The notes below the pieces were generated by a model, which ran no database searches, was not told the origin of the DNA, and saw nothing but the letters and a program-made list of their open reading frames with translations. DNA of 38,713 bases from a virus: IMG/VR virus record IMGVR_UViG_3300042301_000778, positions 1 to 38,713 of that record; one strand, 5' to 3'. Below, piece after piece: positions 30,779 through 38,377 of this stretch. The position numbers and the translations under genes are program-made. How positions within the stretch are numbered: the stretch's first letter is position 1; each line of letters begins with the position of its first letter.

Positions 30779-31088
30779 AGGAGACACATTTGAACAAGTA
30801 ACTTTTGAGTTACTATTAAACGATGAACCATATAGTTTAGAAGATGCTATTATTAGAATGCAGTTGCGAAAAGAATATGGTGGTATTCCAGCTTTATCTT
30901 TAACTTCAGTAGCAAATGCTGGTTTAACAATAACTAATGCAGCAAATGGTTTATTTAAGATAAATGAACAAATAATTAATATTTGTGCTTTTAATTACAT
31001 ATACGATATAGAAATTGAGTTTGGTGATGGTAGTATTAAGACTTATGTAAGTGGTAATTTCTTGATTAAATCTGATGTAACAAGATAA
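30753..31088 (+). CDS. BppU-like baseplate upper domain protein
   Basis: The 111-residue product (GLNFQSIKGDTFEQVTFELLLNDEPYSLEDAIIRMQLRKEYGG..., then YIYDIEIEFGDGSIKTYVSGNFLIKSDVTR) fits the BppU_N fold: K-GD-F at the start and Y-YDIE-...-G---I-SDVTR at the end. BppU domains anchor receptor-binding proteins to the baseplate, which suits its position before two fibre genes. Confidence 0.7.
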   Translation: MGLNFQSIKGDTFEQVTFELLLNDEPYSLEDAIIRMQLRKEYGGIPALSLTSVANAGLTITNAANGLFKINEQIINICAFNYIYDIEIEFGDGSIKTYVSGNFLIKSDVTR

Positions 31089-31090
31089 CT

Positions 31091-32698
31091 ATGTGTGAAG
31101 AAATTAACATAAATGTAAATGAAACTAATGAAAATATTAATATTATTTCAACTGAAATAGTTGAAGTTATTGATATTAATGTTGGTGAAACTATTGAAGA
31201 AGTTACTTTAAATATTACTGAAGAAGTAATACAAGTAAATATTAATAAAGTAACTGGTGGTGGAGGTGAACAAACATTAGCAGAAACTTTAGTATTAGGA
31301 AATAATACAGGTGGTACTGATATTTTATTAAACAATGATGATGCTATTCTTTTAGAAAATAATTCTTCAATTAGAAAAGGAAGTTATGACTTTGGTCAAG
31401 GTGGTGGTGTTTCTCGTATATGTGGTGTAGATTATGAGGATATGTGGCAAGGTGGAATTAGACACGTATTTGACAACAATGGGTTTATAAGAAATTCAAC
31501 TAATGGTTTTAATGCAGTTCCTAACTTTTCTTTTGATGCAAGTTTACGTTTTAAAGTTGGTTCATTTTGGACTTTAGATGATGGAACAACTTACATTTGT
31601 ACTGATGCAACTGTTGGAGCTGCTGTTTGGGAACTTTACAATGTAATACCTACTAATACAAGTGATTTAACTAATGATGGTGAAGATGGTGTTAATCCTT
31701 TTATTACTGCTGCTGATATACCATCGGCTGTTACTTCAGTAGGTTTAACTATGCCTTCAGCATTTAGTGTTACAAACAGTCCTATAACTTCAAGTGGTGA
31801 TATAGCTGTAACAGGTGCTGGTTTAGTTTCACAATATGTTAGAGGTGATGGTACTTTGGCTAATTTTCCAAATTCAACTGGTGGTGGTTCATCAGTTAAT
31901 TATTATCTTAATGGTTCAGTTTCACAAGGTACATTTGGTGGAACTACTTATTATGAAATGAGTAAAACACCAATACTTGGTGCTGGTACTAATTTTACAA
32001 GAACAAATGGACAAGGTAATGGATATATAGCATCTTTTATAACTGATGCAGGTGACCCTTCATTTTTAAATATCCCTGGTGGTAATTGGAATTTAGAATT
32101 TTATTTTCAATCAAGTTCAACAGGTGGAAGTCCACAATTTTATGCAGAACTTTACAAAGTTAGTGCTACTGATGTATTTACACTTGTTGCAAGTGGTTCA
32201 GCAAATCCTGAAAGTATTACAAATGGTACAAGTGTTGACCAATACTACACTTCAATCCCTGTTCCACAAACTTCATTACTTATTACTGATAGGTTAGCAA
32301 TTCGTATTTATGTAATTACAAGTGGTAAAACTATAACATTACATACAGAAAATGGAAACCTTTGTGAAGTACTTACAACATTTACAACAGGATTAACTGC
32401 TTTAAATGGATTAACGCAACAAGTACAATATTTTGACGTTGGAACGGGAGCTGCAAATTTAAACATAGTATCAAGTGGTGATACGCATACATTTAATCTA
32501 TTATCAAATATTAGAAGAAATGCAAATAATTCTACAAATAATAATATAAATTATTGTGGATATGCTGTAACAGGTTCATCAGAATCATCAGCAGTATGGA
32601 CTATAACAAGATTAACGATAGCTGCAAGTGGTTCAATCACAGTAGCAACTGCTACAAACGTAGCTTGGACAGATAGAGAAACAACAATATATACATAA
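31091..32698 (+). CDS. tail fibre / receptor-binding protein 1 (535 aa)
   Basis: A short charged N-terminus rich in ININV/EV motifs leads to GGGGEQTLAETLVLGNNTGGTDI, a repeat-linker found at the base of tail fibres. A beta-rich middle (FSFDASLRFKVGSFWTLDDGTTYICTDATVGAAVW; DIPSAVTSVGLTMPSAFSVTNSPITSSGDIAVTGAGLVSQYVRGDGTLANF) and a Gly/Ser/Thr-rich C-terminal head domain follow. It is expected to bind host surface sugars or proteins. Confidence 0.7.
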   Translation: MCEEININVNETNENINIISTEIVEVIDINVGETIEEVTLNITEEVIQVNINKVTGGGGEQTLAETLVLGNNTGGTDILLNNDDAILLENNSSIRKGSYDFGQGGGVSRICGVDYEDMWQGGIRHVFDNNGFIRNSTNGFNAVPNFSFDASLRFKVGSFWTLDDGTTYICTDATVGAAVWELYNVIPTNTSDLTNDGEDGVNPFITAADIPSAVTSVGLTMPSAFSVTNSPITSSGDIAVTGAGLVSQYVRGDGTLANFPNSTGGGSSVNYYLNGSVSQGTFGGTTYYEMSKTPILGAGTNFTRTNGQGNGYIASFITDAGDPSFLNIPGGNWNLEFYFQSSSTGGSPQFYAELYKVSATDVFTLVASGSANPESITNGTSVDQYYTSIPVPQTSLLITDRLAIRIYVITSGKTITLHTENGNLCEVLTTFTTGLTALNGLTQQVQYFDVGTGAANLNIVSSGDTHTFNLLSNIRRNANNSTNNNINYCGYAVTGSSESSAVWTITRLTIAASGSITVATATNVAWTDRETTIYT

Positions 32699-32703
32699 AA
32701 ATT

Positions 32704-32994
32704 ATGCCAATTACAAGTACAAATCCAATAGAAGTAGATGGAATAGAATATCCATATTTTTTAGTAAATTTAGCAATATCACCATTAGTTAAACCAACTG
32801 ATATAGGTGCAAGTGTTGCTATGCGTTTAACACCTTATAGAGTTTTAGAAGATGGAAGTTCAGTAAGTTTGCCAGAAAATTCTATTCCTATAACATATAT
32901 GGATGTTTTTGATAGTGGTGATACAGATGCTATAAATGCAGCAGCTACAATTATGGGTGCTTTGCAAACATTTATTAATGATAAAAATCTTTAA
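32704..32994 (+). CDS. small tail-fibre-associated protein (96 aa)
   Basis: Compact beta-rich product (NPIEVDGIEYPYFLVNLAISPLVKPTDIGASVAMRLTPYRVLEDG...) with a C-terminal helix (AINAAATIMGALQTFINDKNL). It lies between two fibre genes and may be a fibre chaperone or small structural protein. Not firmly recognised. Confidence 0.6.
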   Translation: MPITSTNPIEVDGIEYPYFLVNLAISPLVKPTDIGASVAMRLTPYRVLEDGSSVSLPENSIPITYMDVFDSGDTDAINAAATIMGALQTFINDKNL

Positions 32995-32996
32995 TT

Positions 32997-34262
32997 ATGG
33001 CTTTAAGATATGCAGTAGCAAATGGTAATTGGAGCAATACTGCTACTTGGGATGGTGGTACATTACCAACAGCAGCAGATGATGTATTTTCAAATAACTT
33101 TACTGTAACTATTGATGGAACATTTACAGTTTTGTCAATTAGAAATACATTAAATGCAGCATTACCTACTATTTTAGCGGGTGGTCAATTTAGATTTGCT
33201 AATGGTGGTAATTTAACTTGTACTGCTGCTCAAGCTATTTATGCAGGTTCTACCACATCTGTATTAGAAATGACTTTAGCAAGTCCTAATACTGCAATAT
33301 TTAATGGTTCTGTTTTAACACTTACAAATACAAACAACTATAATGCTATAAAATTATCAGGTACAGGAACATTAACTTGTACAGGAAATTATACAGTAGA
33401 TAATGGTTCAGCTACAAAACAAATTATATATGTTACATCAACAGGAACTTTAAATGTAATTGGTAATTTATCAAGTACTATTTCAAGTGCAGCAGGTGCT
33501 GCTAATACTTTAAGAATAGATGCAAATGCCACTGTAAATGTAACAGGAGATATTACAGCAAGTTCAGGTGTAATTAACGCAGGTGGTTCAGCTACCGTAA
33601 TTTGTAATTCAAATTCAACTTTAAATGTTACAGGAAATATTACAGGTGGAGCTACTTTAGGAATATATACAATAGGTTCTACTGTTAATATAATAGGTAG
33701 TATAACAGGAGGTACTTCAGTTTCGGGGTTATTAAATAATACAGGTGCTGCTACTATATCATTAACAGGAGTTGCTACTTCAAGTGCAACGCAACCTGCA
33801 ATAAATGTTTCTATTGCTTATACCACAGCTGCTGCATCTGGAACACTTGTAAAGATTAGTGGTAATCCTGTAAATGCAAATGGTTTAATGGCTATTATAG
33901 CACCAAGAATTACAATAGATACTGCTACATCAAGTTGGTTATTTCAAATCTCAACAGGTGGTAATAGAACATTATATGCAGCAGGTGTAGCTTTAGGTAA
34001 TCCTGCAACAAGCAATGTAAGATTTGGAACTACTTATGGTGCATCAGGTGAACTTACAGGAACTTTAAGAGTACCAACTGCTTCAAATGTTTTGAGTGGT
34101 GTTTTAACTGATAATACTACTGGAACATTATTAATGACACCAGCAGACTTTTGGAACTATTTAATTTCAAGTGGATTTACTGCTAATAGTATTGGTGATA
34201 GATTACAAAATGCTTCAACAGTAGCAACAACAGGTGGACAAATAGCAAGTTATAATATATAA
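32997..34262 (+). CDS. tail fibre / adhesin-like beta-helix protein (421 aa)
   Basis: It opens ALRYAVANGNWSNTATWDGGTLPTAADDVFSNNFTVTIDGTFTVLSIRN, a sugar-binding-like start common in Bacteroidota adhesins and phage fibres. It then runs as short Ser/Thr/Asn/Gly repeats with recurring TLNVTGNITG and VNVTGDITAS units (about residues 145-250), the profile of a right-handed beta helix. The C-terminus (GDRLQNASTVATTGGQIASYNI) resembles a fibre tip. Probably a receptor-binding fibre. Confidence 0.7.
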   Translation: MALRYAVANGNWSNTATWDGGTLPTAADDVFSNNFTVTIDGTFTVLSIRNTLNAALPTILAGGQFRFANGGNLTCTAAQAIYAGSTTSVLEMTLASPNTAIFNGSVLTLTNTNNYNAIKLSGTGTLTCTGNYTVDNGSATKQIIYVTSTGTLNVIGNLSSTISSAAGAANTLRIDANATVNVTGDITASSGVINAGGSATVICNSNSTLNVTGNITGGATLGIYTIGSTVNIIGSITGGTSVSGLLNNTGAATISLTGVATSSATQPAINVSIAYTTAAASGTLVKISGNPVNANGLMAIIAPRITIDTATSSWLFQISTGGNRTLYAAGVALGNPATSNVRFGTTYGASGELTGTLRVPTASNVLSGVLTDNTTGTLLMTPADFWNYLISSGFTANSIGDRLQNASTVATTGGQIASYNI

Positions 34263-34272
34263 TTAAAAACAA

Positions 34273-34686
34273 ATGATTTGGTTATTAGAAAATTGGGCTT
34301 TAATAGTTAGTACAATATCAATTCCAATAGCTTGGATATTTGGTGGTAAACAAGCAAAAAAAATAGAATTAAAAAATAGCAATGGTGACTTTTTAACAAA
34401 GGTTCAAAATATCTATGATGCTTTAGTTGAAGATTTAAAAAGTGATAGGGATGAATTAAGAGCTTGTAATGTTGAACAAAGCAAAGATATTTCAGATTTA
34501 AGAAATGATGTTAGAAGTTTACAAAAGCAATTTAATGATTTATATTTAGCATACGCAAAAGAAGTAGAAGCAAGTAAATATTGGAAAGATAAGTTTGATG
34601 ATTTAGAAGGCAAATATTTGCAATTAGAAAAAGACCACGAAGCATTAAAAAAGCAATTTGAAATATATAAAAAAAGTAACAAATGA
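34273..34686 (+). CDS. membrane-anchored coiled-coil protein of the lysis cassette
   Basis: Residues 1-24 (MIWLLENWALIVSTISIPIAWIFGG) form one membrane span, and the rest is a charged coiled coil (SKDISDLRNDVRSLQKQFNDLYLAYAKEVEASKYWKDKFDDLEGKYLQLEKDHEALKKQ). This topology fits a holin-related or inner-membrane lysis accessory protein. Its stop overlaps the endolysin start (ATGA), so the two are coupled. Which lysis role it plays is open. Confidence 0.6.
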   Translation: MIWLLENWALIVSTISIPIAWIFGGKQAKKIELKNSNGDFLTKVQNIYDALVEDLKSDRDELRACNVEQSKDISDLRNDVRSLQKQFNDLYLAYAKEVEASKYWKDKFDDLEGKYLQLEKDHEALKKQFEIYKKSNK

Positions 34687-35129
34687 TTTTAGATAATAAA
34701 GGATATCTTTTTATAACTAAACACGAAGGATTGAGTTTAAAACCATATTTATGCCCAGCTAAAATACCAACTATTGGTTATGGAAATACATATTATTTAG
34801 ATGGTAAAAGAGTAACTTTATTAGATAAAGAAATTACTAAACAACAAGCATTTGAAATGTTTAAAGAAATAGCTAATAGATTTGGTAAAAGAGTAGATGA
34901 ATTAGTTACATCAAATATAAATCAAAATCAATTTAATGCTTTAGTTTCATTTGCTTACAATGTTGGAACTGGTAATTTTTCTTCATCTACTTTATTAAAA
35001 AAAGTAAATAAAAATCCAAATGATTTAACACTAAAAGCAGAATTTTTAAGATGGAATAAAGCTGGTGGAAAAGTTATTAATGGTTTAACAAATAGAAGAA
35101 ATGAAGAAGCTGATTTATATTTTAGTTAG
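34683..35129 (+). CDS. endolysin, GH24 lysozyme
   Basis: The 148-residue protein shows the T4-lysozyme family core: KHEG with the catalytic Glu at residue 15, then PAKIPTIGYGNT at 26-36 with the conserved threonine, and NQNQFNALVSFAYNVGTGNFSSSTLLKKVN near 80-109. It lacks a signal peptide, so it depends on a holin. It cleaves the murein glycan strand. The next gene starts within its last 29 bases. Confidence 0.9.
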   Translation: MILDNKGYLFITKHEGLSLKPYLCPAKIPTIGYGNTYYLDGKRVTLLDKEITKQQAFEMFKEIANRFGKRVDELVTSNINQNQFNALVSFAYNVGTGNFSSSTLLKKVNKNPNDLTLKAEFLRWNKAGGKVINGLTNRRNEEADLYFS

Positions 35130-35595
35130 TATTATATTTTTATCTTGTGGTTCAAGAAAAGTTAATAAAACAACAATAGAAGAAAAAAAAGATAGTGTTT
35201 CAGTTGTTGATGTAAAAACAGAAATAAAAACAAATGAAAATACTGAAATAAATAACAATTCTAAAATAGATAAAACAGAAGATGAATTTATAATTGAACC
35301 AATAGACAACACAAAAGAAATAGTTGTAAATGGTAAAACTTATAAAAACGTTAAAATAAGACACAAAAAAACAAAAGACAATAGTTTACATATAAATCAA
35401 AAGAAAGTGTCTAAAAACGCTTTAAAACAACAAATAAAGCATAGTAAGCAAGTTGTTTCTACTTCAAAAGTATTAAAAGAAAAGAAAATAGAAAAAAAAG
35501 AAAGTTTAGTTATATATTTTTATTTATTTATATTATTAATTTTATTATATTTGATTTATAGATATAGATTTAATATTTTAAAATTATTTATTTAA
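35101..35595 (+). CDS. single-gene spanin (u-spanin-like lipoprotein)
   Basis: The N-terminus MKKLIYILVSIIFLSCGS is a lipoprotein signal with the lipobox cysteine at residue 16. The middle is long, charged and partly coiled, and the C-terminus (SLVIYFYLFILLILLYLIYRYR, about 134-155) is a strong membrane helix. A lipid anchor in the outer membrane plus an inner-membrane anchor in one chain is the u-spanin design of phage T1. It would fuse or disrupt the outer membrane after murein is cut. Start placement is fixed by the signal peptide and overlaps the endolysin. Confidence 0.8.
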   Translation: MKKLIYILVSIIFLSCGSRKVNKTTIEEKKDSVSVVDVKTEIKTNENTEINNNSKIDKTEDEFIIEPIDNTKEIVVNGKTYKNVKIRHKKTKDNSLHINQKKVSKNALKQQIKHSKQVVSTSKVLKEKKIEKKESLVIYFYLFILLILLYLIYRYRFNILKLFI

Positions 35596-35839
35596 TATAT
35601 TATATATTTATTATTATATTTATTAATATATATATTATATTATCTTTGAATTAAATAAATTAATATATATTAAATTATAATTATCTTGAATTAAATAAGT
35701 TATTTATATTATATATATATATTATTAAGAAATTAAAAATAAATAAAATAAACGTTTTTAAAACACTATTTTTAGTCAAGTTATATAAGTATACTTAAAA
35801 TCAATTATCTTTGTTTAAATCATATTTAAAATACGTTAT
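35596..35839 (+). promoter_or_regulatory. very AT-rich 244-base gap with repeated TTATCTTTG boxes
   Basis: No gene is visible. The sequence is almost only A and T up to about 35750. TTATCTTTGAATTAAATAA at 35640-35658 recurs at 35681-35698 with one T missing, and TTATCTTTG appears again at 35805-35813, 27 bases before ninG. These match the TAnnTTTG promoter box, so two or three promoters may be stacked here. An origin is also possible. Confidence 0.5.
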
Positions 35840-36238
35840 ATGGCTAAAGTAGCAAAGAAACCTTTAAGGAAAAATTTAATAAAAGAATTAGATACTGTTT
35901 TTAGTCAGTATATACGTTTAAGATATGCAAAGAATGAAATAGCTGAATGTGTAACTTGTGGTAAAAAAGACCATTGGAAGAAGTTACAAAACGGGCATTT
36001 TATGAGTAGAGCAAATTACTCAACAAGATGGGATGAAGATAACTGCCAAGTACAATGTATGGGTTGCAATGTTTTTAAAAGTGGTGAACAATATAAATAT
36101 AGTTTATATCTTGGTAATAAGTTAGCAGAAGAACTTTATTTAAAATCAAAACAAATAGTTAAATTTGCTGATGTAGAATTAATTGATATGATTGATTACT
36201 ATAAACAACAGGTAAATATCTTGCATAAATTTACATAA
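35840..36238 (+). CDS. ninG: NinG/Rap-family recombination endonuclease
   Basis: The 132-residue protein has the NinG features: CVTCGKKDHWKKLQNGHFMSRANYSTRWDEDNCQVQCMGCNVFKSG, with two CxxC pairs, an H-F-M-S-R motif and conserved N residues, forming a zinc-binding HNH-like centre. Lambda NinG (Rap) cuts branched recombination intermediates. It complements the ERF annealing protein downstream. A strong terminator follows. Confidence 0.85.
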   Translation: MAKVAKKPLRKNLIKELDTVFSQYIRLRYAKNEIAECVTCGKKDHWKKLQNGHFMSRANYSTRWDEDNCQVQCMGCNVFKSGEQYKYSLYLGNKLAEELYLKSKQIVKFADVELIDMIDYYKQQVNILHKFT

Positions 36239-36263
36239 TGTTTTTTAAATTGTTTTTGTCAAG

Positions 36264-36294
36264 AAGGAGTGGTTTTATAGCCACTCTTTTTTTT
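36264..36294 (+). terminator. intrinsic terminator after ninG
   Basis: GAGTGG (36267-36272) pairs with CCACTC (36281-36286), extendable outward with G-U and A-T pairs, and runs into eight Ts. It isolates ninG from the ERF operon. Confidence 0.9.
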
Positions 36295-36345
36295 GTCTAA
36301 AAGTTAAATAAATGTTAAAGTTTATTTTTGTATTAATTTAATAGT

Positions 36346-36353
36346 TAGATTTG
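36346..36353 (+). promoter_or_regulatory. TAnnTTTG promoter element (TAGATTTG)
   Basis: TAGATTTG at 36346-36353 lies 25 bases before the ATG at 36379, with TTTTTG about 15 bases upstream as a possible -33 box (spacing short). It would drive the second ERF cassette. Confidence 0.6.
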
Positions 36354-36378
36354 TACCATAATTAAAAAACAAATAACA

Positions 36379-36558
36379 ATGAAAGATTTATTAGACTACA
36401 ACAGATTTAGAATTGAAACAATGCAAAGTAAGATTTGCGAATTAGAAAGTTTATTAAGTACATTAGAAACTTATTGCTTTGAATTAGCAGATGATGATTG
36501 CCCAAAAGAGTACAAAACAATTATTAAAAAAGAATTATACAATTTAAAAACTAAATAA
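36379..36558 (+). CDS. small helical hypothetical protein (59 aa)
   Basis: First gene of the second ERF operon. The product (MKDLLDYNRFRIETMQSKICELESLLSTLETYCFELADDDCPKEYKTIIKKE...) is a short helical hairpin. It is coupled to the ERF gene by TAATG. Not recognised. Confidence 0.6.
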   Translation: MKDLLDYNRFRIETMQSKICELESLLSTLETYCFELADDDCPKEYKTIIKKELYNLKTK

Positions 36559-37133
36559 TGAAAGACTTAAACTTAAATCAAAAACTATCTTTAATTCAAA
36601 AAGAATTTAAAGCAAACAAATCAAAATTTAATAGTTTTGGTAAATACAATTTTAGAAGTGCTGAAGATATATTAGAAGCATTAAAACCATTTAATGAAAA
36701 GTATCAAGTATCATTTGTAATTACTGAAAGAATGATTAGAATGCAAGACCAAAACATTATACCAATGATGCAATCAACTGCAACTATTTATGATAACAAT
36801 GGTGTAAATGAAATATCAGCAACAGCTATTGTAGGTGTAGATTTAAATCAGAAAGGAATGCAAGTTCCACAACAATTTGGTTCTGCTTCTTCTTATGCTA
36901 AAAAATACGCTTTAGGTAACTTACTTTTAATTGATGATACACAAGATGCTGATGCAACTAATAAACACGACAAAGAAGTAAAAGTAGAAGATGATTTAAA
37001 ATGGTTAAATAAAAACACATTAGAATTTAATAAAGCTATTGAATATTTAAAAAATGGTGGTAATATTGCAACTATTGAAAATAAATATAAATTAGCAAAA
37101 GCAGTTAAAGACGAATTATTAAAAGTAAAATAG
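36558..37133 (+). CDS. erf: ERF-family single-strand annealing protein (copy 2)
   Basis: The 191-residue protein has the ERF core: LSLIQKEFKANKSKFNSFGKYNFRSAEDILEALKPF at the start, then FVITERM, TATIYDNNGV and GSASSYAKKYALGNLLLIDDTQDADATN around 108-135. It is longer than copy 1 by a charged C-terminal tail and only distantly similar, so it is not a recent duplicate. It would anneal single strands in recombination and end joining during replication. Confidence 0.85.
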   Translation: MKDLNLNQKLSLIQKEFKANKSKFNSFGKYNFRSAEDILEALKPFNEKYQVSFVITERMIRMQDQNIIPMMQSTATIYDNNGVNEISATAIVGVDLNQKGMQVPQQFGSASSYAKKYALGNLLLIDDTQDADATNKHDKEVKVEDDLKWLNKNTLEFNKAIEYLKNGGNIATIENKYKLAKAVKDELLKVK

Positions 37134-37163
37134 GGAAGCTGAAAACTATATAGAGTAAGCAAA
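37134..37163 (+). repeat. conserved ERF-SSB junction element, copy 2
   Basis: This 30-base block between the ERF stop and the SSB-like start matches 4526-4554 nearly base for base, although the flanking genes have diverged far more. It may be a shared regulatory or recombination site. Confidence 0.6.
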
Positions 37164-37180
37164 TTTTAAATATAAAAAAT

Positions 37181-37477
37181 ATGAGTGCAATTATTAATGT
37201 AAGTATGAGAGTTGATGCTTTACCAAAAGAAAAGTTTATTTCAGGTAAAGATGGTAAAGTTTATTATAACTTCACAGTTTCAGTAAATGATGAACCAAAT
37301 CAATTTGGTCAAAACGTTTCTTTAACTGATAGTCAAACACAAGAAGAACGTGAAGCAAAAAAACCTAAAGTATATTTAGGAAATGGTAATGTTGTCTGGA
37401 CTAATGGTGAAATTAAAACAGCACCTAAAAAAGACAAAGCAACTGCTGCTGAAGTAGAAAGTGATTTACCATTTTAA
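37181..37477 (+). CDS. SSB-like single-stranded DNA-binding protein (copy 2)
   Basis: The 98-residue product has a beta-rich body (IINVSMRVDALPKEKFISGKDGKVYYNFTVSVNDEPNQFGQNVSLTDS) and ends in the acidic tip EVESDLPF. Length, layout and tail match copy 1 at 4577. It follows ERF directly, as in module 1. Confidence 0.65.
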   Translation: MSAIINVSMRVDALPKEKFISGKDGKVYYNFTVSVNDEPNQFGQNVSLTDSQTQEEREAKKPKVYLGNGNVVWTNGEIKTAPKKDKATAAEVESDLPF

Positions 37478-37485
37478 ATTTAATT

Positions 37486-37512
37486 GGGTAGTGTAAAAGC
37501 TACCCTTTTTTT
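37486..37512 (+). terminator. intrinsic terminator after the SSB-like gene
   Basis: GGGTAG (37486-37491) pairs with CTACCC (37500-37505) around TGTAAAAG and is followed by seven Ts. The ATG of the ATPase gene is 10 bases later, so the ATPase depends on read-through or its own promoter. Confidence 0.9.
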
Positions 37513-37522
37513 AACAAAAACA

Positions 37523-38377
37523 ATGACAAAAGAACAAAAACAAGAAAAACGATTAATGATGGAATTTATAGTTGATGAAGCTATTTTAAATCCATTAGAA
37601 AAAATAGAACATCCTAAACCAGCAATATCATTTGGTGTTAAAAGTTATGAAAGTAAAGATGGTGAAATTATATTTCCTGTACCTATTGGAACTTATGGTA
37701 ACTTTAGTTTTGTACAAGCACCACCTAAAAGTAAGAAAACATTTTTTGTATCATTATTATCAGCTATTTATTTAGCAGAAGATTTGCCACAATTTTGTGG
37801 TGATTTAAAAGCAAATAGAAATGATAAACATTTAATACATTTTGATACTGAACAAGGTAATTTTCACGCTCAAATGGTATTTAAAAGACCATTAGAAATG
37901 GCTGGATTAAAAAACATAGATAAATATCATACATTAGCATTAAGACAATATAGCTTTAGTGATAGAATAGATATAATTGAACATTACTTATATGATAGAT
38001 TAGATGGTAAAAATATTGGTTTAGTAATTATTGATGGTGTTGCTGATTTATGTAGTGATGTAAACAATATTGAAGAAAGTAATAATGTAGTTCAAAAGCT
38101 AATGAAATGGACAAAAGAATTAGATTGCCATATTGTAACAGTTATACATTCAAATTTTGGAACTGATAAACCAACTGGTCATTTAGGTTCATTCTTGGAA
38201 AAGAAAACAGAAACACAAATTAGTTTAGAATTAAATACAGTTAATAAAGGATTAGTAAAAGTAAGTTGTAAACGTTCAAGAAATGCACCATTTGAAGATT
38301 TTAACTTTAAAGTAAATAATTTTGGATTGCCACAAGTAGAAGGTGCGTTTTTTGACCCATTAAAAGATATATTCTAA
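37523..38377 (+). CDS. RecA-fold AAA ATPase (DnaB/RepA-like)
   Basis: I start at ATG 37523, behind an A-rich leader and after the terminator; a TTG at 37484 in frame would put the terminator inside the gene. The 284 residues carry a Walker A variant APPKSKKTFF near 66-75 (PPKSKKT rather than GxxxxGKT) and Walker B LVIIDGVADL near 167. KWTKELDCHIVTVIHSNFG and KTETQISLELN follow the RecA/RepA-like fold. Such proteins act as helicase-like motors or loaders in phage replication. It overlaps the methyltransferase start in TAATG. Confidence 0.75.
   Translation: MTKEQKQEKRLMMEFIVDEAILNPLEKIEHPKPAISFGVKSYESKDGEIIFPVPIGTYGNFSFVQAPPKSKKTFFVSLLSAIYLAEDLPQFCGDLKANRNDKHLIHFDTEQGNFHAQMVFKRPLEMAGLKNIDKYHTLALRQYSFSDRIDIIEHYLYDRLDGKNIGLVIIDGVADLCSDVNNIEESNNVVQKLMKWTKELDCHIVTVIHSNFGTDKPTGHLGSFLEKKTETQISLELNTVNKGLVKVSCKRSRNAPFEDFNFKVNNFGLPQVEGAFFDPLKDIF

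Noticed and set aside
37484-37522. Upstream TTG start for the ATPase gene
   Set aside because: It would place an intrinsic terminator within the coding sequence and adds residues (GSVKATLFLT) encoded by the stem and T-run. ATG 37523 has a normal A-rich leader.
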